A stretch of DNA of 64,000 nt from Prorocentrum cordatum (Eukaryota > Sar > Dinophyceae > Prorocentrales > Prorocentraceae): assembly GCA_963575745.1 (NCBI GenBank), contig CAUYUJ010013991.1, positions 141,501-205,500 of the forward strand, in the 5' to 3' direction. This document shows positions 29,896 through 41,591 of this stretch, one piece after another. The translations under genes were made by a program, and so were the position numbers. The notes beneath the pieces were generated by a model. The model ran no database searches. It saw only the letters and a list, made by a program, of their open reading frames with translations, and was not told the origin of the DNA. The first letter of the stretch is position 1. Each line of letters begins with the position of its first letter.

Positions 29896-30048
29896 GGCCA
29901 GAATACCCCGCCAGCTGCGCAATAGATAGTCCGAACGCAGTTCCTTTTTGAATGGCACCCGGTAAGGCTCGGCATATTTCCCGCATCAATCCGCTCTGCT
30001 GCTTTCATCACGCGCCCCCTCACGGCATTTCTCGCATTTGGTCCTCCG

Positions 30049-30943
30049 CTACATTGATGCAGCAAGTTGTAAGAGATTTGTTCCCTTAGATGGCCCAAAA
30101 CATAAAATTGCCACCCACCCGACCGCGCAATTGGGTTGGTTGCGACCTGCTTGCAGGACCCTTCTTGCTGCCATGATCAAACGGCTTTGGATATCTTTGC
30201 CGATCTCGGGAAATCCACGAATCAGATTGTGCAATGAGTCAGCCCAGGTTGCCCAGTAAGACGCTGGGGGGAGCCTTGTAGAGCCCCTGAAGCCCCGGCC
30301 CGCGCATCGGAGAGGCAACGTCGCTGGCGCAACCCAAATTATGTAAGGGATACCATGTAGGGATCCCGAAGAGCTACAACATGTTGCGGTCGCACGTGAT
30401 TGCTGCTGTCCTCGCCTGGGATGGCGGCGTCGTCCGGAGGAGGTGGTTGAGTCGCGGCACTGCGCAGTGGTGTAACAGGAGCCACGCCATTTGCAGCGAA
30501 GGGGTCTTTGGTGCAAGTTGTAGTATCTTCGCCTTCTCTGCAACCTGCGCGTTTCCGAATTCCGCCACATTCGCATTTGTGCCAAATGGTGCCCCCCAAA
30601 CCCGTATTCTTTGTTCCTCTTGTAAGTTGTCGTGCGCCTATGCTGTGGCTCCCCGTGCGCGTAAACCCGGAGTGTCCGCTTGTATCTTGAATAATTTGTT
30701 CTCCGCGTCCCTGACGCTCTGCAGTAATTTATCCCAAGAGCCTGAATCGACTATGCGGGCTTTGAGTTCGCGTTCGCTCGCATCTCCTCCATTTTGTGTG
30801 GCGTAGCAATCATCGAAGTAGTGAGATAAACAACGTCCATGTTTGTGCCCAGGTATTGTTCCCACAGCTCCCCTTTCGAAAGCCTTCTGCGCAATTTCGA
30901 TGCCTGCTGAAATTGTTCTCGCTCCGCGTGTCCCCCGGCCCAT
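30049..30943 (-). pseudogene. Element A deletion derivative lacking the RT core
   Basis: The 5' part (30943-30640) carries GDASERELKARIVDSGSWDK, matching SGERILRRRIV-DSGDWDKLL of the copy at 379-2097. It then jumps to the C-terminal part: GAPFGTNANVAEFG, then TPSLQMAWLLLHHCAVPRLN and YWATWADSLHNLIRGFP, which match the end of the first copy. The roughly 350 residues with RT motifs A-C are absent. Several frame changes show decay. It supplies the downstream sequence missing after the stop at 379. Confidence 0.7.
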
Positions 30944-31003
30944 TCAGAAGCCCTGCCCATGAACTGACGGGAAAAAGGACGAAGAGACACATCTAGGGAA
31001 ACG

Positions 31004-31717
31004 ATGCGAGCAACCAGGGTGAACCTACAAATTTTGACCTTGGAAGGCCTCTTCGGGCCATCCCTGGGGCCGGGGCGAGGGGAAGAGGGAGATGAGGAGG
31101 ACGAGGACGAGGGTGCGATCCTTTGGGGGGATATTTTGAATGACCTCGTCGACGACGACGGCGACGACGATGCTCCTACCCCCGCCCTCCCGATGGCGAT
31201 ATTCCCGACCGACATCCAAATCCATCAAAAATCGAACGACAATCTGCGATGGCGCCGGGCGGAATCACGGGTGCGACGACGATTCCAACAGGAACTACGG
31301 CAATGGGACACCATATTTGCTCACTTGCGTCCTCCAACAAAAATTTGGGGCGCAGCCTATCAAATCCTCCAGATGCTGGACGCAATGCCGCAAGAACACG
31401 ACCGATGAGATCACTGGTGGTCTGGGTTCAACAATCCAATCCTTTGGGTTGGTGCTGGATTTGAAGACCCACCTCTCATTCTGACCTGGATGGCTCATGC
31501 CCTACATCAATTCCCCATGACACTGCGCGGAATGAGTGGCATTATTACGAATGTAACGTTGCACGGAATATTTGCCGCTATTCGCCGTGCATATCGACAT
31601 CTTGGGATGCGGGATCACGGCGGTCTACGACAATGGTTGGAACAAGGAGGGTTTCCAATTGTAAATCTGCAGACAAATGGGTACATGGATCGGCCTTTGC
31701 AAGAATCCAGCGAGTAA
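31004..31717 (+). pseudogene. Plus-strand coding remnant with GYMDRPLQE motif
   Basis: Two plus-strand frames appear to belong together. 31004-31408 has an acidic start (EEGDEEDEDEG) and RRRFQQELRQWDTIFAHLR. 31440-31717 reads MAHALHQFPMTLRGMSGIIT, IFAAIRRAYRHLGMRDHGGL and NGYMDRPLQESSE. The second part matches the domain upstream of element A at 2330-2725 (IRLNMRQIGIVDEKG, GYLNRPLQE). I infer a fragment of an element A relative in the opposite orientation to the deletion derivative next to it. Domain not recognised. Confidence 0.45.
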
Positions 31718-32561
31718 CGCATACATATGCGAACGCAACATATCGTGAATTGACTTATGCAACCGCGGCAATATGCATTTACGCAAATCCGTCCTTCCGG
31801 AATTATCTGTTCGGCGAAATCTGCAAGAGGAACACAATCAGATCACCGCGACAACAATCATAACCGCATCGCGCACCAACTACTTTGCCAACCCCTACGC
31901 GCGGAACCCTATAGGTTTCTCCGGGGGAGGAAGGTTGACCCAGCCGCTGCCTGCCTTGAGGGGCGAGGGCCCAGGATAACCAAACGAACTGAACACAGCT
32001 AACAACAAACATAGCAAAGGCGTCTTACCAACATCGTAAACTGCAAACTCGCTTAATAAACGCAGCACGTCGATGAAAACTTAACGCTTTGGCATGTCCC
32101 CCAATCTTATTCACGCAGCGCATTGACAAACTACTGTGTTATTTTGAAACTCCCAAATGCCTGCGGTCGCACGCTCCCGCTCTTTTCCTACTCTGCTGCT
32201 CCTACAACGTGCGAAAATGAAATAAATCTCAACACGCCGCCTCGGCAGTGTCGCGACCACTATAGTGGGCTTGATTCTGGCGAACTTTAAAGCTGTCCGG
32301 CCAGATGACTCAAGGCATCGGGAAAACTTCTCTAAAAGTGTAGTGGAGTGTGGCGGTCCACGGTGACTCCCCATTCAGATAACCAGCTACTACGATGGCC
32401 AACCGTACTTCACAGGTGTTCACTGCGGGGTAACATGTCACTTGCGTGGTCGCGTCCACTTTGTCTCAGTACAAAGTAAAGGCAAGTGTGGCCATCACCA
32501 CGTACATGTGGTGCGGTGAAAAGAGCCGTGCTGTGGCTGTGAGCTCTTTGCTTGCTCGCGC
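31718..32561. other. Intergenic, no gene seen
   Basis: Unique sequence with no supported reading frame. 32450-32560 would be the 3' untranslated part of the minus-strand retrogene. Confidence 0.6.
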
Positions 32562-33095
32562 CTACTTGCCCTTCGTGAGATCGCGCATGCGCTTGCTCGC
32601 GCCTGTCAGGATCTCTGCCAAACTGCTCATCTCATTCATCTTGTGAATGTCAATCAGAGCGTCCTCCACGCGCTGCTCCTCAGTGACTGGTGGGGTCCCG
32701 GCCCGCTTTGGAGACCTCGACCTGTCGCCCTCAGACGACTCCTCCTTGGTGTCCGGCCTGCGCGGAGAAGGACCGCGAGCAGGCTCTGCCGCTGCCGGTG
32801 GCGGCGGCGGCGGTGCCAGCAGACGCGCCCAGGGGTCTGTGACCCGCGTCCACGGTTTCTTGTCCTCTCAGCAGTGCACGATAGGCTGTGCATCAGCCAA
32901 CTGCTGGGCTGCTGCGTTGTCCGTCTCGTGGCATTTCGAGTTCCTCAGGTGCTGTTTCACGCGGTAGGCGAGCGCCTTGCTCGTCTGCAAATCCGTCGTC
33001 ATGTCCGCGGCCGTCATCTCAAAGTATTGTGGCCTCCCTGCTGGGCAATCAGGGCAGCGCGCAAAAGCAATCTTCACTGACTTGGAAAGACTCAT
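32562..33095 (-). pseudogene. Spliced-leader-tagged retrogene, 177 codons with one in-frame TGA
   Basis: ATG at 33095, 21 bases after a clear spliced-leader relic. The frame reads MSLSKSVKIAFARCPDCPAG with TSKALAYRVKQHLRNSKCHE to codon 75, meets TGA (32868-32870), and continues in the same frame through KKPWTRVTDPWARLLAPPPP, a Ser/Arg-rich part (GDRSRSPKRAGTPP) and a helical end (SSLAEILTGASKRMRDLTKG) to TAG at 32562. C-x2-C and H-x5-C could form a zinc finger. No intron, short leader and a single nonsense codon fit a processed mRNA copy. A selenocysteine reading of TGA is possible in principle but nothing supports it. Function unknown. Confidence 0.65.
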
Positions 33096-33116
33096 GGCTT
33101 CTCAGCAAAGGAAATG

Positions 33117-33137
33117 CTCGAGCCCAAATGTCTGCGG
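33117..33137 (-). other. Spliced-leader relic of the retrogene
   Basis: On the minus strand CCGCAGACATTTGGGCTCGA matches the DinoSL core at 17 of 21 positions, with the T-to-G change at leader position 13. It begins 22 bases past the stop codon of the copia A frame, so the retrogene is inserted right behind that element. Confidence 0.8.
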
Positions 33138-33158
33138 AAGACCAGCGCGTCGATTGAT

Positions 33159-33680
33159 CTATATTGCCGCCTTTAATGACACGTTCGATTGACCTGGCAA
33201 CCTAACCTGTCCTATCTTTCCAAGACACTTCCACGTGGAAGACTGGTCCCAATGTTTCGCGCCTAAATCTGCTGCGTTCTCCTTTCCAGGCACTTCGCGC
33301 ACCGCAATTTCCTCTTGGTTGTCTTGGGCCCGCGGGGGCTGAGCGTGCAAGCGACGAATTTTGCCTGCGCCTTTTCTGGTTGCTATTGTTTTCGCTGAAG
33401 AACTGTCTGTGTGTAGTCGGCATTTCGAGGTAATGCCAAAATCTTCCGCTATAGCTTTAAAACCAAAGCATGTGCCGATGCCTTTCGCGATGCTGTAAAA
33501 TTCAGACTCCCCAGAACTCAGGGCAGGCGCTGTTTGAATGGAAGAATAGCTGCGTATGCAATGTCTCCTGTGAAACTGCACGCCCACGTTCGTGCTTTTT
33601 TTATGCCTAAGCGTCCGGCGCGGTCGCTGCCCACGTAAACATAACAAACGATTGCGGGGGTTGCATGTGGAGCCTTTCAC
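33159..33680 (-). pseudogene. Copia A RNase H domain
   Basis: Family hallmarks: ALSSGESEFYSIAKGIGTCF, then CRLHTDSSSAKTIATRKGAG and VPGKENAADLGAKHWD, the copia RNase H and its C-terminal tail (usually DxxTK). Open to a stop at 33159, 22 bases before the retrogene's leader. Confidence 0.9.
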
Positions 33681-33918
33681 ACGTGCGAGGACAATTAAGC
33701 AAGTGTCTTCCTATTCTTTCCAATGTCTCAAAATCTGCAACTGTCGGTTTCGGCATTCATCGCGCTGCTTCTTCCCCTGCAAATTGAAGCTCTGCGCGAT
33801 CTAACGCCAGAAAGTTAATGCGCATACACACGCTACGAAATACTGATGCCATCTGAGCATCCAAGACTTCAGCATCTGGGTCAGCACTTTGTTTTATCCC
33901 TGGTGCGGTCACGGATTT

Positions 33919-34855
33919 TCAATTGCCGCGTGCTCTGTCAAGACCCAACTGCGACACAATGATTTCGGCATGTCGGTTGTCTGGCTCGTACTCCAGAAAC
34001 GGATTTCTAGAACTACTGTCAAGGCACCAACGAATGATCCGATTCAAACATCGAATCTCTTGAGTGTGGTGTTGGAGGCCACCCAAGGTACCACGATCTT
34101 TGATCTCAAACTCTGACTGCATGTATTTCGTAAACCAAGACAAATCTGCATCCGAACCAACTGAAATAAAATCGCCCCCATGAGCATAGCATCGGAGATC
34201 TCTTGTTTTGTGTTTGAGAATACATGGGTTCCAAGCACCTTGCTCAAAACCACCCTTTTTCATTGCAGCTGTGTATTGTGCCTCCCAAGTCAAAGCGGCG
34301 TCGCGAGTGCCGTACATCGACGCGTTGTCGACCAACCATGCCAGGGGGAGCGTCCTCCGGTGGAAGCTGCGCGTGCACCTCGCGAGTAGCGGGCGCATGA
34401 AAGCGTGCAAGTCGAACGTCCAAAACGCTCAAATACTTGCGGGGCGAACGGTCCTTCCCTTCAGTCATGCAAAAGCCCAAAGTAAACTTCAATGCCTCAA
34501 GCGGCGGTGTTGCCGCAAAAATGTCGCCCCTCTCGTCCAAACGTTCCAACTCCTGTGCAACAATGCGAGAGCGATATTCCGGTTTAGATTCGTCTCCTTC
34601 ATTTACATCTACCCGGCGCGTGCCTATCGGAGGGCGTCCGGTGCGTTCCAGACACTCTGAAAGAGGCGCCTTTGTGTGCGCGTTGTGCTTGTGCACTTCT
34701 TTCATTTCGGCCTGCTTGCCTCGCGCGCCATTGAGGCCTCGAGCGGGGCCCCCGAGATGTCGCCCCAATGCGTCGCGTGGCCCCCGGTCTGAGGTACCGG
34801 GGCCTCTCGGCGCAAAACAGCGCCGACCCCGTTGAGAGACAACGTGTGCGAACAA
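33919..34855 (-). pseudogene. Copia A reverse transcriptase, YxDD motif damaged
   Basis: Two frames. PPIGTRRVDVNEGDESKPEY then FAATPPLEALKFTLGF and LDVRLARFHAPATREVHAQL (palm start); next GTRDAALTWEAQYTAAMKKG and ILKHKTRDLRCYAHGGDFIS. The catalytic pair, normally HGDDF in this family, reads HGGDF (34168-34191). A frameshift near 34330 joins the two parts. Confidence 0.85.
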
Positions 34856-37800
34856 TGCAATTCGTTTGCAAGGCCTTCCAACGCGCCTGAAAAGAAATGA
34901 GACAATTTTACGCGGGTGCCTGGATCACGCTGCGCGCGCCATTTCTTCAACGACAACAAACAATGATTATAATTACTGCCCCACGCGTGCTGCTTATTAG
35001 TTGTCTCTCGACACGCGTGCAAATACAACTTACCGCGCCTCTTCTGTTCACTGTGCATTTCGCGCGAAAGCCTCGCATGAACAACTTGTTTCTGACTGTC
35101 TGGGCTGCGCAAGCCAGCTCCTGCAACAAGCACTGGGGAATTAGAATTAGCAGCAATCTCGGCCGCATCTCTGTGAAACCTTTCGCAAAGTCCCACGCTG
35201 AACCGTCGCGAGGGTTAACCCGAGAAATATCAATAATTAATGGCGGATCCAAGCCACGACGCGCCCCAAACTCTGATTCGCTTTTTCCTAGTAGCTCACA
35301 AATCGGCGCGTCAAAACCTAGTTCACGGAAAGACCCCCGCAACAAATAAAACGAATCAGAATCCAACTCCTGAGCGATGCTACTATGCAGTGCGCTCAAA
35401 CCTCCTTCGCTTGACATGGGCGCGTCCTCGTGGGAACCATTTAGCCCTATCCCGGCGGGCCCAGAAGCAGGGGTCGCCGGTCCAGGTTGCGCTGGGAATT
35501 CAGGAGCACTCTGTGGTTCCACGGATGGCTCCATCTGCTGATCCGGGGCGTTTGCGGCAGAAGTGTCCACTGACGCGTGCCCTCGCTTGGCGTCGCTAGT
35601 GTCGCTTCCGGAGACTGGCCTCGCAATCTTGGCTCGACCTGCGCGTTCGTCCATCTCCCGTTTTTGGGTGTCTGCTCGGATTTGCCCGTGCGGTGTAGAT
35701 TTAATCAGAGGGTGCATTCGGTTACGGCGCGCTTGCGAATGAGCGACATGAGGTTTTCCTTCCCGGTGTGCTTCGCAACCTGGGCATTTGGATGACTAGC
35801 CAAACTCAAGTAAATCAGCCGTGCGGATGCAAAGTTGCCTCGGAATCACTGCGCGGCCCTCCGCCTTCGAGAGAGGAACGGGCACGGGGGGCCCATCAAA
35901 CGCATCTGGCTTTATCTCAAGACTGACTTTCACACCGGGCTCATCAATTTTGGGGTTCGGCTTCCAAGGCGTGCCTTTCGTATGCTTCAAATGATCAACC
36001 GAGAAACGCAACGATGGAGGTCGTCTTCGGCGCGACCAGGCTTTTGCTGCACCGTCAGGGGTGCCAATGAAAACCTCATCAGAACTGTCGCTAATTCCAG
36101 CAGGAACGCCGTCCAACAACTTATTCTCTAACTTGTTAAACCTGCCTTTACTGCTTACCGCGGGGGCATAGAAAACAAACTCCAAACTGAGGTAAGGCTT
36201 TCAAGTGTCGTTTTCCTTTAAACCTCTCGTATGGTGCGCGGCCGTCCGCGCCCGCCTGGCATCGATTCAACGCGCGCGATGCAAAACTTACAAGCCAAAA
36301 TAACAGTGGATGTTCGCTCGGGATTTGCCGGCCTGAGCCTGTTTCCAAAGCGCCCTTTGCATCGGTGTGGACTGAACGCTCAACCGCACCATTCGACTAA
36401 TGATCACCTACCGGGCTGGACTCAAACATTATTTGGTAGGTGTCGTCACAACTCGCACGTGCCTTTTTTTTTTCCTCCAAACCTAAGATCGATATCGATG
36501 GCTCTTGGTCCGATTTGAAAATGAATTTCTTGCGACCTAGACTACCGATGTCATCTACCAAACACTTCACTGCATAGGGATGCGTTTTGGAAGGTACAAC
36601 TCTACTAGATCTACTGCCAGAAACATGACCAACTAATGCTACACACGTGCATGTCGGATCGTCGTGCTGTCTAGAAAGCAAGTCTATAGACACTCTGTTC
36701 ACAAGGCGAGCGCGCTGGGACGCATCACAGCGACCCAACATCTTACCACGGCCCCTAACACAGTGAGGGCACCAAGAACGACATTGACAATGAAAGGTAT
36801 TTTCGTGATCAATGATTTCTTGCTGTGTAGGCTCATCTGGATTTCAACGCTTCGGTAAAACACGCACCTCTTCATATTCAGATGGTTCCACCGGAGGAGC
36901 TTCTACGATAGGCTCGGGTGGCTCCACGTCGAATTCGGGGCGATTGACGCGTCAACTCTAATCATGGCCTGCGGGGGCGGCGCGGACCCGCGGGCAGATT
37001 CGCCAGTGCTGTTTCTGCCGGGATGCCTTGAAACAGTGCCGGCGTCGAGTTCCACATCCGTGTTGCTGTGCGCGCCAAGAGATAAAAGGTTGAAACTTAC
37101 GGTTTTGGTTTAAAAACTGTTCGGGAGTTTGCCCAGGATGCTCGCAGAGCCCGGTGTGAAACTACATGTTTGGCAAATTCGGGGTCTTGCGCCTTCCTCG
37201 ACTGCCGCCGGAAAAATCCCGGCGACCCCCGTGAAGGTTTGTCCTGTGTAGCGCCGCCTGGGCCCCAAGAGCTGCCACCGACGGCAGATGAGGGCTCCGC
37301 AGTGAGTTTTGAACCGGGGTGCAGAATCTTAAACTCCATCACGTACGCATCGTTCTCCCTGTCGAAAGGTGTTTTCTTGCCAGTTGAGATGTCGTACATA
37401 AAACCACCGGACTTTGAGGGGGCAACAGATTTGTCTCGATCGCAACAATTAGAAACATAACACAACGGATTCCTAACATCTGCTACGCGGGCCTGCAACG
37501 AACAAATTTTTGTTCCTATCTAGCGCCTTCAACTTCCCGCTCCCTTCATCTGGAATTCTAGCCCCGCAGGCGCTCCTGTAGTCCTGTCCGTTGGGGGGGC
37601 CCTGTGCCTCATGAGACTGAGCTCGTCGGGCAAGGGGGCGACGCTGCTGCCGGGGCTCCCGGCAGGGGCACAGCCTGCGCGCCCTGTCGGAGCGCGCGAT
37701 GCCGCGCTGGATGGGTCGACGAGGCAGCCGTGCCCATATGCCTCTGAAGCCGCGCGTGCTGCCGAGCTTGAATCGCCTCATTGAACGCCGGCCTCACACC

Positions 37801-37946
37801 GTTCGGGCGCGTCATAAGAACGGGAATGTTCTAGCCCGTGTGGCTGTGGAGCGCGTGGGCGTTGACCGTCGTCCAACCTGCGCGTGGCAAACTTAAGCGC
37901 GCCGCAGACATAGGACCCCGAGCCTGTTGCCAAGTAAGGTTGCCAA

Positions 37947-39120
37947 TCATCGTGCCCCACGACGCCGGCGGAACTCTCTGAGCACGCGCCGGCGGAAACC
38001 GATCGCCCCATATGCAGCATGTGTACTTGACCACCACCGCCAGTGTGCAATCGTAGATCGGGTCGTACAGCGGATTGGACTGCGCCAGCAGTTATGCAGT
38101 AACCCCTCCGCGTTCTTTAGTTCCACCGATGGCGGCAACAAAACGGCGAAGGTATCGCAGGCCGGTGTCGGACACAACTGAGACTGAGGCACCGTGGCCA
38201 GTTGTGGGCAAGGCTCCCGTTCGCCACAACGACGCCTCCCTTTCGCCCGTCGGTGCCTGACCGCCATGAATTTCCTTTTCCGCGCTGCCAGAGTACGGAT
38301 TCGCCTTCTCTCCTGGGTGCGCATCACTCGCCCTGCGGCCAACTCATGTCCGAGATTGCGCATCCAGGGTTTGACTGGGCGCCAGAGCTGATCAGCTGCA
38401 CGTCGAAACCACTTCCGAGCATACCCGCCGCCAGCTATCAAGCCTGATTTTTTGGCCTGCGTCCACAGGCCTTGCGCCCTAGAATCATGGATGCAAATCT
38501 TCACCGCTTTGACTTGCTGATCGATGTTCTTCGGGTTGTCCGATATAAACTGAATCGAAACGTCGTCGACTAGGGCTTCCGGGGCGACGCAGGGGGCGAT
38601 AGCGTTGAGCCTCTTCAGGGCTCTGAAACAAAACTCCTGTCGCGTGGTTGCACCCAGCAAGGATGCCTCGGTGCGCGCAGAAGTGTCGAGACCAGCTCCC
38701 GAAAGCGCGCAGACGCCGAGGCTGCCTGTGGAAATCCACCAGCACCCACGCAAGTCGCATCGGGAGCCGAGGGCTTCGGTCTCGACCCAAACCTGATCAT
38801 ATCGAATCATGTCGAAACGCCTTCTCATATCCAGCAGCGCTGATATCGAGATGTCGCCAACCAGTTTGGCAATGTCGGCGGCGAGGTTGTGAGCGAAAGC
38901 GCTGCCAGAGGGGCTGTGCCGACGCCGCGCGCCCCAAGACTTCCAGACCGTTGTGCCGATCTTGCCATTCAACTGTGAGGGGCTTGCGGAGCTTGCCCCA
39001 GATTCGGCAAAGCGTGGAGATGAGAGCAATGAGAGGGGTGCCTCCTTCTGAGTTGGCCGGGCGCGCCAGCTCGTTGCGCGCTCTGTCGGCTGGCCGTGCC
39101 AGGAACTGCTCGCATAGCAT
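37947..39120 (-). pseudogene. LINE B reverse transcriptase
   Basis: GGTPLIALISTLCRIWGKLR (fingers), then in a second frame NLAADIAKLVGDISISALLD with motif A LLDMRRRFDMI, HRGILAGCNHATGVLF in a third frame (motif B), and motif C EALVDDVSIQF with both Asp present. Downstream LWRPVKPWMRNLGHELAAGR is typical of the thumb/C-terminal region of this LINE group. At least three frame changes. Confidence 0.75.
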
Positions 39121-40009
39121 GGAAAGGTGAGCGATGGCTGCACAAGCGAGGGATGGGGGCCGCTGGGCCCAGTCGCCGTGCGCGCGGAGTTACTCAAGAC
39201 TGCGCCCTGCACCATGCCTGTAGTGATGGCGGGCAGCTCTGGCCAGGCGTCCGACCCAAGTGGGGGCCTTGACCTTGGGGCAGCTGTGCGTGGCCCACGC
39301 GTCGGCCCAAGGTTTGAGCTCATCGTCGGCGCGCTGATGCGGTGCACATCGCGCCGTGGACGAGACAATCTCTTGGCCGGCCTTCACCTTCGAGAATCTG
39401 TGCGACTGGGAAGCGATTGCTTAAAACTGGGCCCTGGCCCAAGACACCCAAGGCTGAGTGGGGCGGTTCTCGGCGGCCGAAATCGCCGCTTTGGCCCTGG
39501 TATAAACCGAGCACAAGACGCCGGGGCAATCGGGGCGGGCCAGGGCGGATACCCACCGGAAAATAATTCACGCGTGTGACAGTCCAGACAAGCCAGAACC
39601 TTTTTGCACCGCGCAACGTTGGCCATGAACTGCGACAGCTCTGAGTAACTGCAGCAACTTAGAATATTGCATGGGGGCAAGCGGGTGAGGGCTGTCTAGA
39701 ACTTGCAGGCGCTTTATCTCCGAACTTCAGTATTGGCGCATTTTATCGAAGTGTTTAGCCCATCCCATCACTGAGGCCCAGGCGCGCGCCTCGGGGTCCT
39801 TATGCGCCCTCTTCTTGGGGGGGGGGTCCAGACAAGCTTTTTCCACTGGGCCCCCTGAGTTCAGGGCGGCCCGCATGGGCCTCCGCGGAACTGCCGACGC
39901 GGCCCCGCCTGGCCGCGAGCTCTCGTTCCACCCCTTCGAGGACTATATCCAAAAAATCTGGGAGCTGCTCGGCGGAGCTGATTTGCGGGGTCGCCACCTC
40001 CAGTGCGGC

Positions 40010-40720
40010 CCCTCACGGATGGACAGGGAATCTCGCGCAGCCAATAGGAGGAACCGCTTGGAAAGTCTTCGGCAGCCTGGCAGCCCGCGCCCGCGCGGGA
40101 GCGCCCTGGGCCAGGGGCCGCAACGCGGGGAGGTGTGGAAACTCTTGGGCCCAGACAGGGTTGGCGGCAAACCTTGGCGCTAGCCAGCTGCTACACATAA
40201 AATAATCAACCCTCGTGCCTGAGGCCGATTGGCGACAAGTCGTCGCGCTGGCAACGGGCGAGATGCCACTGGCAGCGGCGAGCCAATCATTTTGGTTCAG
40301 CACATCCACCTCCATGTTGAAATCGGCGCCGGCCGCCTGCGCCATCTGCATGCGGTTGAGCACTGCGAGATGCTCAATCAGCCGCCAGAGGATGGTGGAG
40401 TTCTGCGGCCCTAAGCCTTGGCCGCCCTTGAACTGCCCTGAAATGAACGCCGCGCCGCCTGGCAGAAACGAGTGAGCGTGGGCGGCGACCAACCGACCTG
40501 GGGCGATCTCATGCGACTATCGCCCAGGAAGTGAGGTTATCATGATGCTGGCGCGCGTGAATGCCGCCGCGCCACCTGCTGTGCCTGGCCCGCCGTCTTC
40601 ACTAGGAATAGCACAACTCCAAAGCCCTCTCCAGCCTGTGTCGTCCACCTGCGCATGCCTCTCGCCGAGCTTGTCCGCCGCCACGCGGTGCTCTCGCGCC
40701 ATCGCCGCGTCGGCCTCCGG
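40010..40720 (-). pseudogene. LINE B EEP-type endonuclease
   Basis: GWRGLWSCAIPSEDGGPG, then (new frame) GGQGLGPQNSTILWRLIEHL, GADFNMEVDVLNQNDW (family GDFNM, first residue changed) and TTCRQSASGTRVDYFMCSSW (family GS-x-IDY-x-x-S). These are the second half of the exonuclease-endonuclease-phosphatase fold used by LINEs for target nicking. Confidence 0.75.
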
Positions 40721-40930
40721 CTCGGACTGATAGTCGGTGAGCGGACCAAGAGACGATGAGTTGAACGTGACCAGGTCGGAGAACATGCCTTGGCGTCGCC
40801 TGCTAGGGCGCCCGGCGCCAGCGGCTGACCCAGTGCGAGAGGTGCTCGCGGCCATGCCTCCAGCCAACCCGCGAGGGGGGGGCTCGAACGGCGGTCCTGG
40901 GCCTCCGAAGAGCGCCGGCCGACCGAAGGT

Positions 40931-41428
40931 TCACGCGCCCCTGGCGCATCGGCCATCGACGGCTGGCCGCAGCGGCGCCGTGCTCGAAGCCGTCGCGGAA
41001 ACCGAAGTACCCTTGGTCATCGCTGTCCTCGCTGCGCCCGCGCCTCCTTCAGCAAGCACGAGAGTCGACGCCGTCGACCCTCCAGAATCAGGCTCACGTC
41101 TCGCTGCTGAAACGAAAGGAGTCGCGGGGGCACCCGCCAGGCCATCGGCTCTTCCCCCAGCAGGCAAGAGGGCCGACACCATCGATCCTCTAGAACCAGG
41201 CTCACGCCTCGCTGCTGAAGAGAAGAGGGGCACCAGGGCGGCCGACGCCATCGCGCCAACATCCCCTTCAGCAGGCAAGAGGGTCGACACCGTCAACTCT
41301 CCAGAATCAGGCTCACGCCTCGCTGCTGACACTAAGGGAGGTGCTGGGGCAGTCGGCCCGAAGTCGTCGCAATCAAAATCGAACGGGTCAACGTTCGGGT
41401 CGCCCATCAGATAGACTGCGGCCGCCAT
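40931..41428 (-). repeat. Three-copy coding repeat in LINE B
   Basis: Units of about 115-120 bases starting near 41060, 41180 and 41290 contain CTCACGTCTCGCTGCTGAA and GGCAAGAGGG(C/T)CGACACC. On the minus strand they encode SAARREPDSGGSTVSTLLPA-like segments. The frame starts MAAAVYLMGDPNVDPFDFDC. Confidence 0.7.
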
Positions 41429-41591
41429 CGGCGGCTGAGACAGTCATCATTCATCATTGCAGCGGTAGATCGGTTGACACACCACAAACACCACAACGAC
41501 CTAATCAGTCGTGGTCCTGAGCCTCTTGGCCACGCCGCAGACCGTGGCGAGGTGACGATTGAGCTGCTCGCGGAGGGCCTCTGCGGTGGGC

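Larger units (their letters stand above)
33159..37600 (-). mobile_element. Decayed Ty1/copia retrotransposon (copia A)
   Basis: Minus-strand polyprotein in the copia order, broken into many frames. Protease region 37600-37100 (SACGARIPDEGSGKLKALDR, then NPLCYVSNCCDRDKSVAP and TPFDRENDAYVM). Integrase about 36800-36150: Zn-binding CRSWCPHCVRGRG, core SRVVPSKTHPYAV with KKFIFKSDQEP, and C-terminal AGADGRAPYERFKGKR. Linker about 35800-35000 (RGLDPPLIIDISRVNPRDG). RT about 34855-33919, RNase H 33680-33159. No LTRs could be identified by eye; the 5' side abuts the 3' end of LINE B near 37600. Confidence 0.85.

Noticed and set aside
32868-32870. TGA read as selenocysteine or tryptophan (alternative code)
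   Set aside because: Only two in-frame TGA codons seen, both in mobile or retroposed sequence that shows other decay, while the intact transposase and 747-aa gene contain none. A nonsense mut­ation is simpler.
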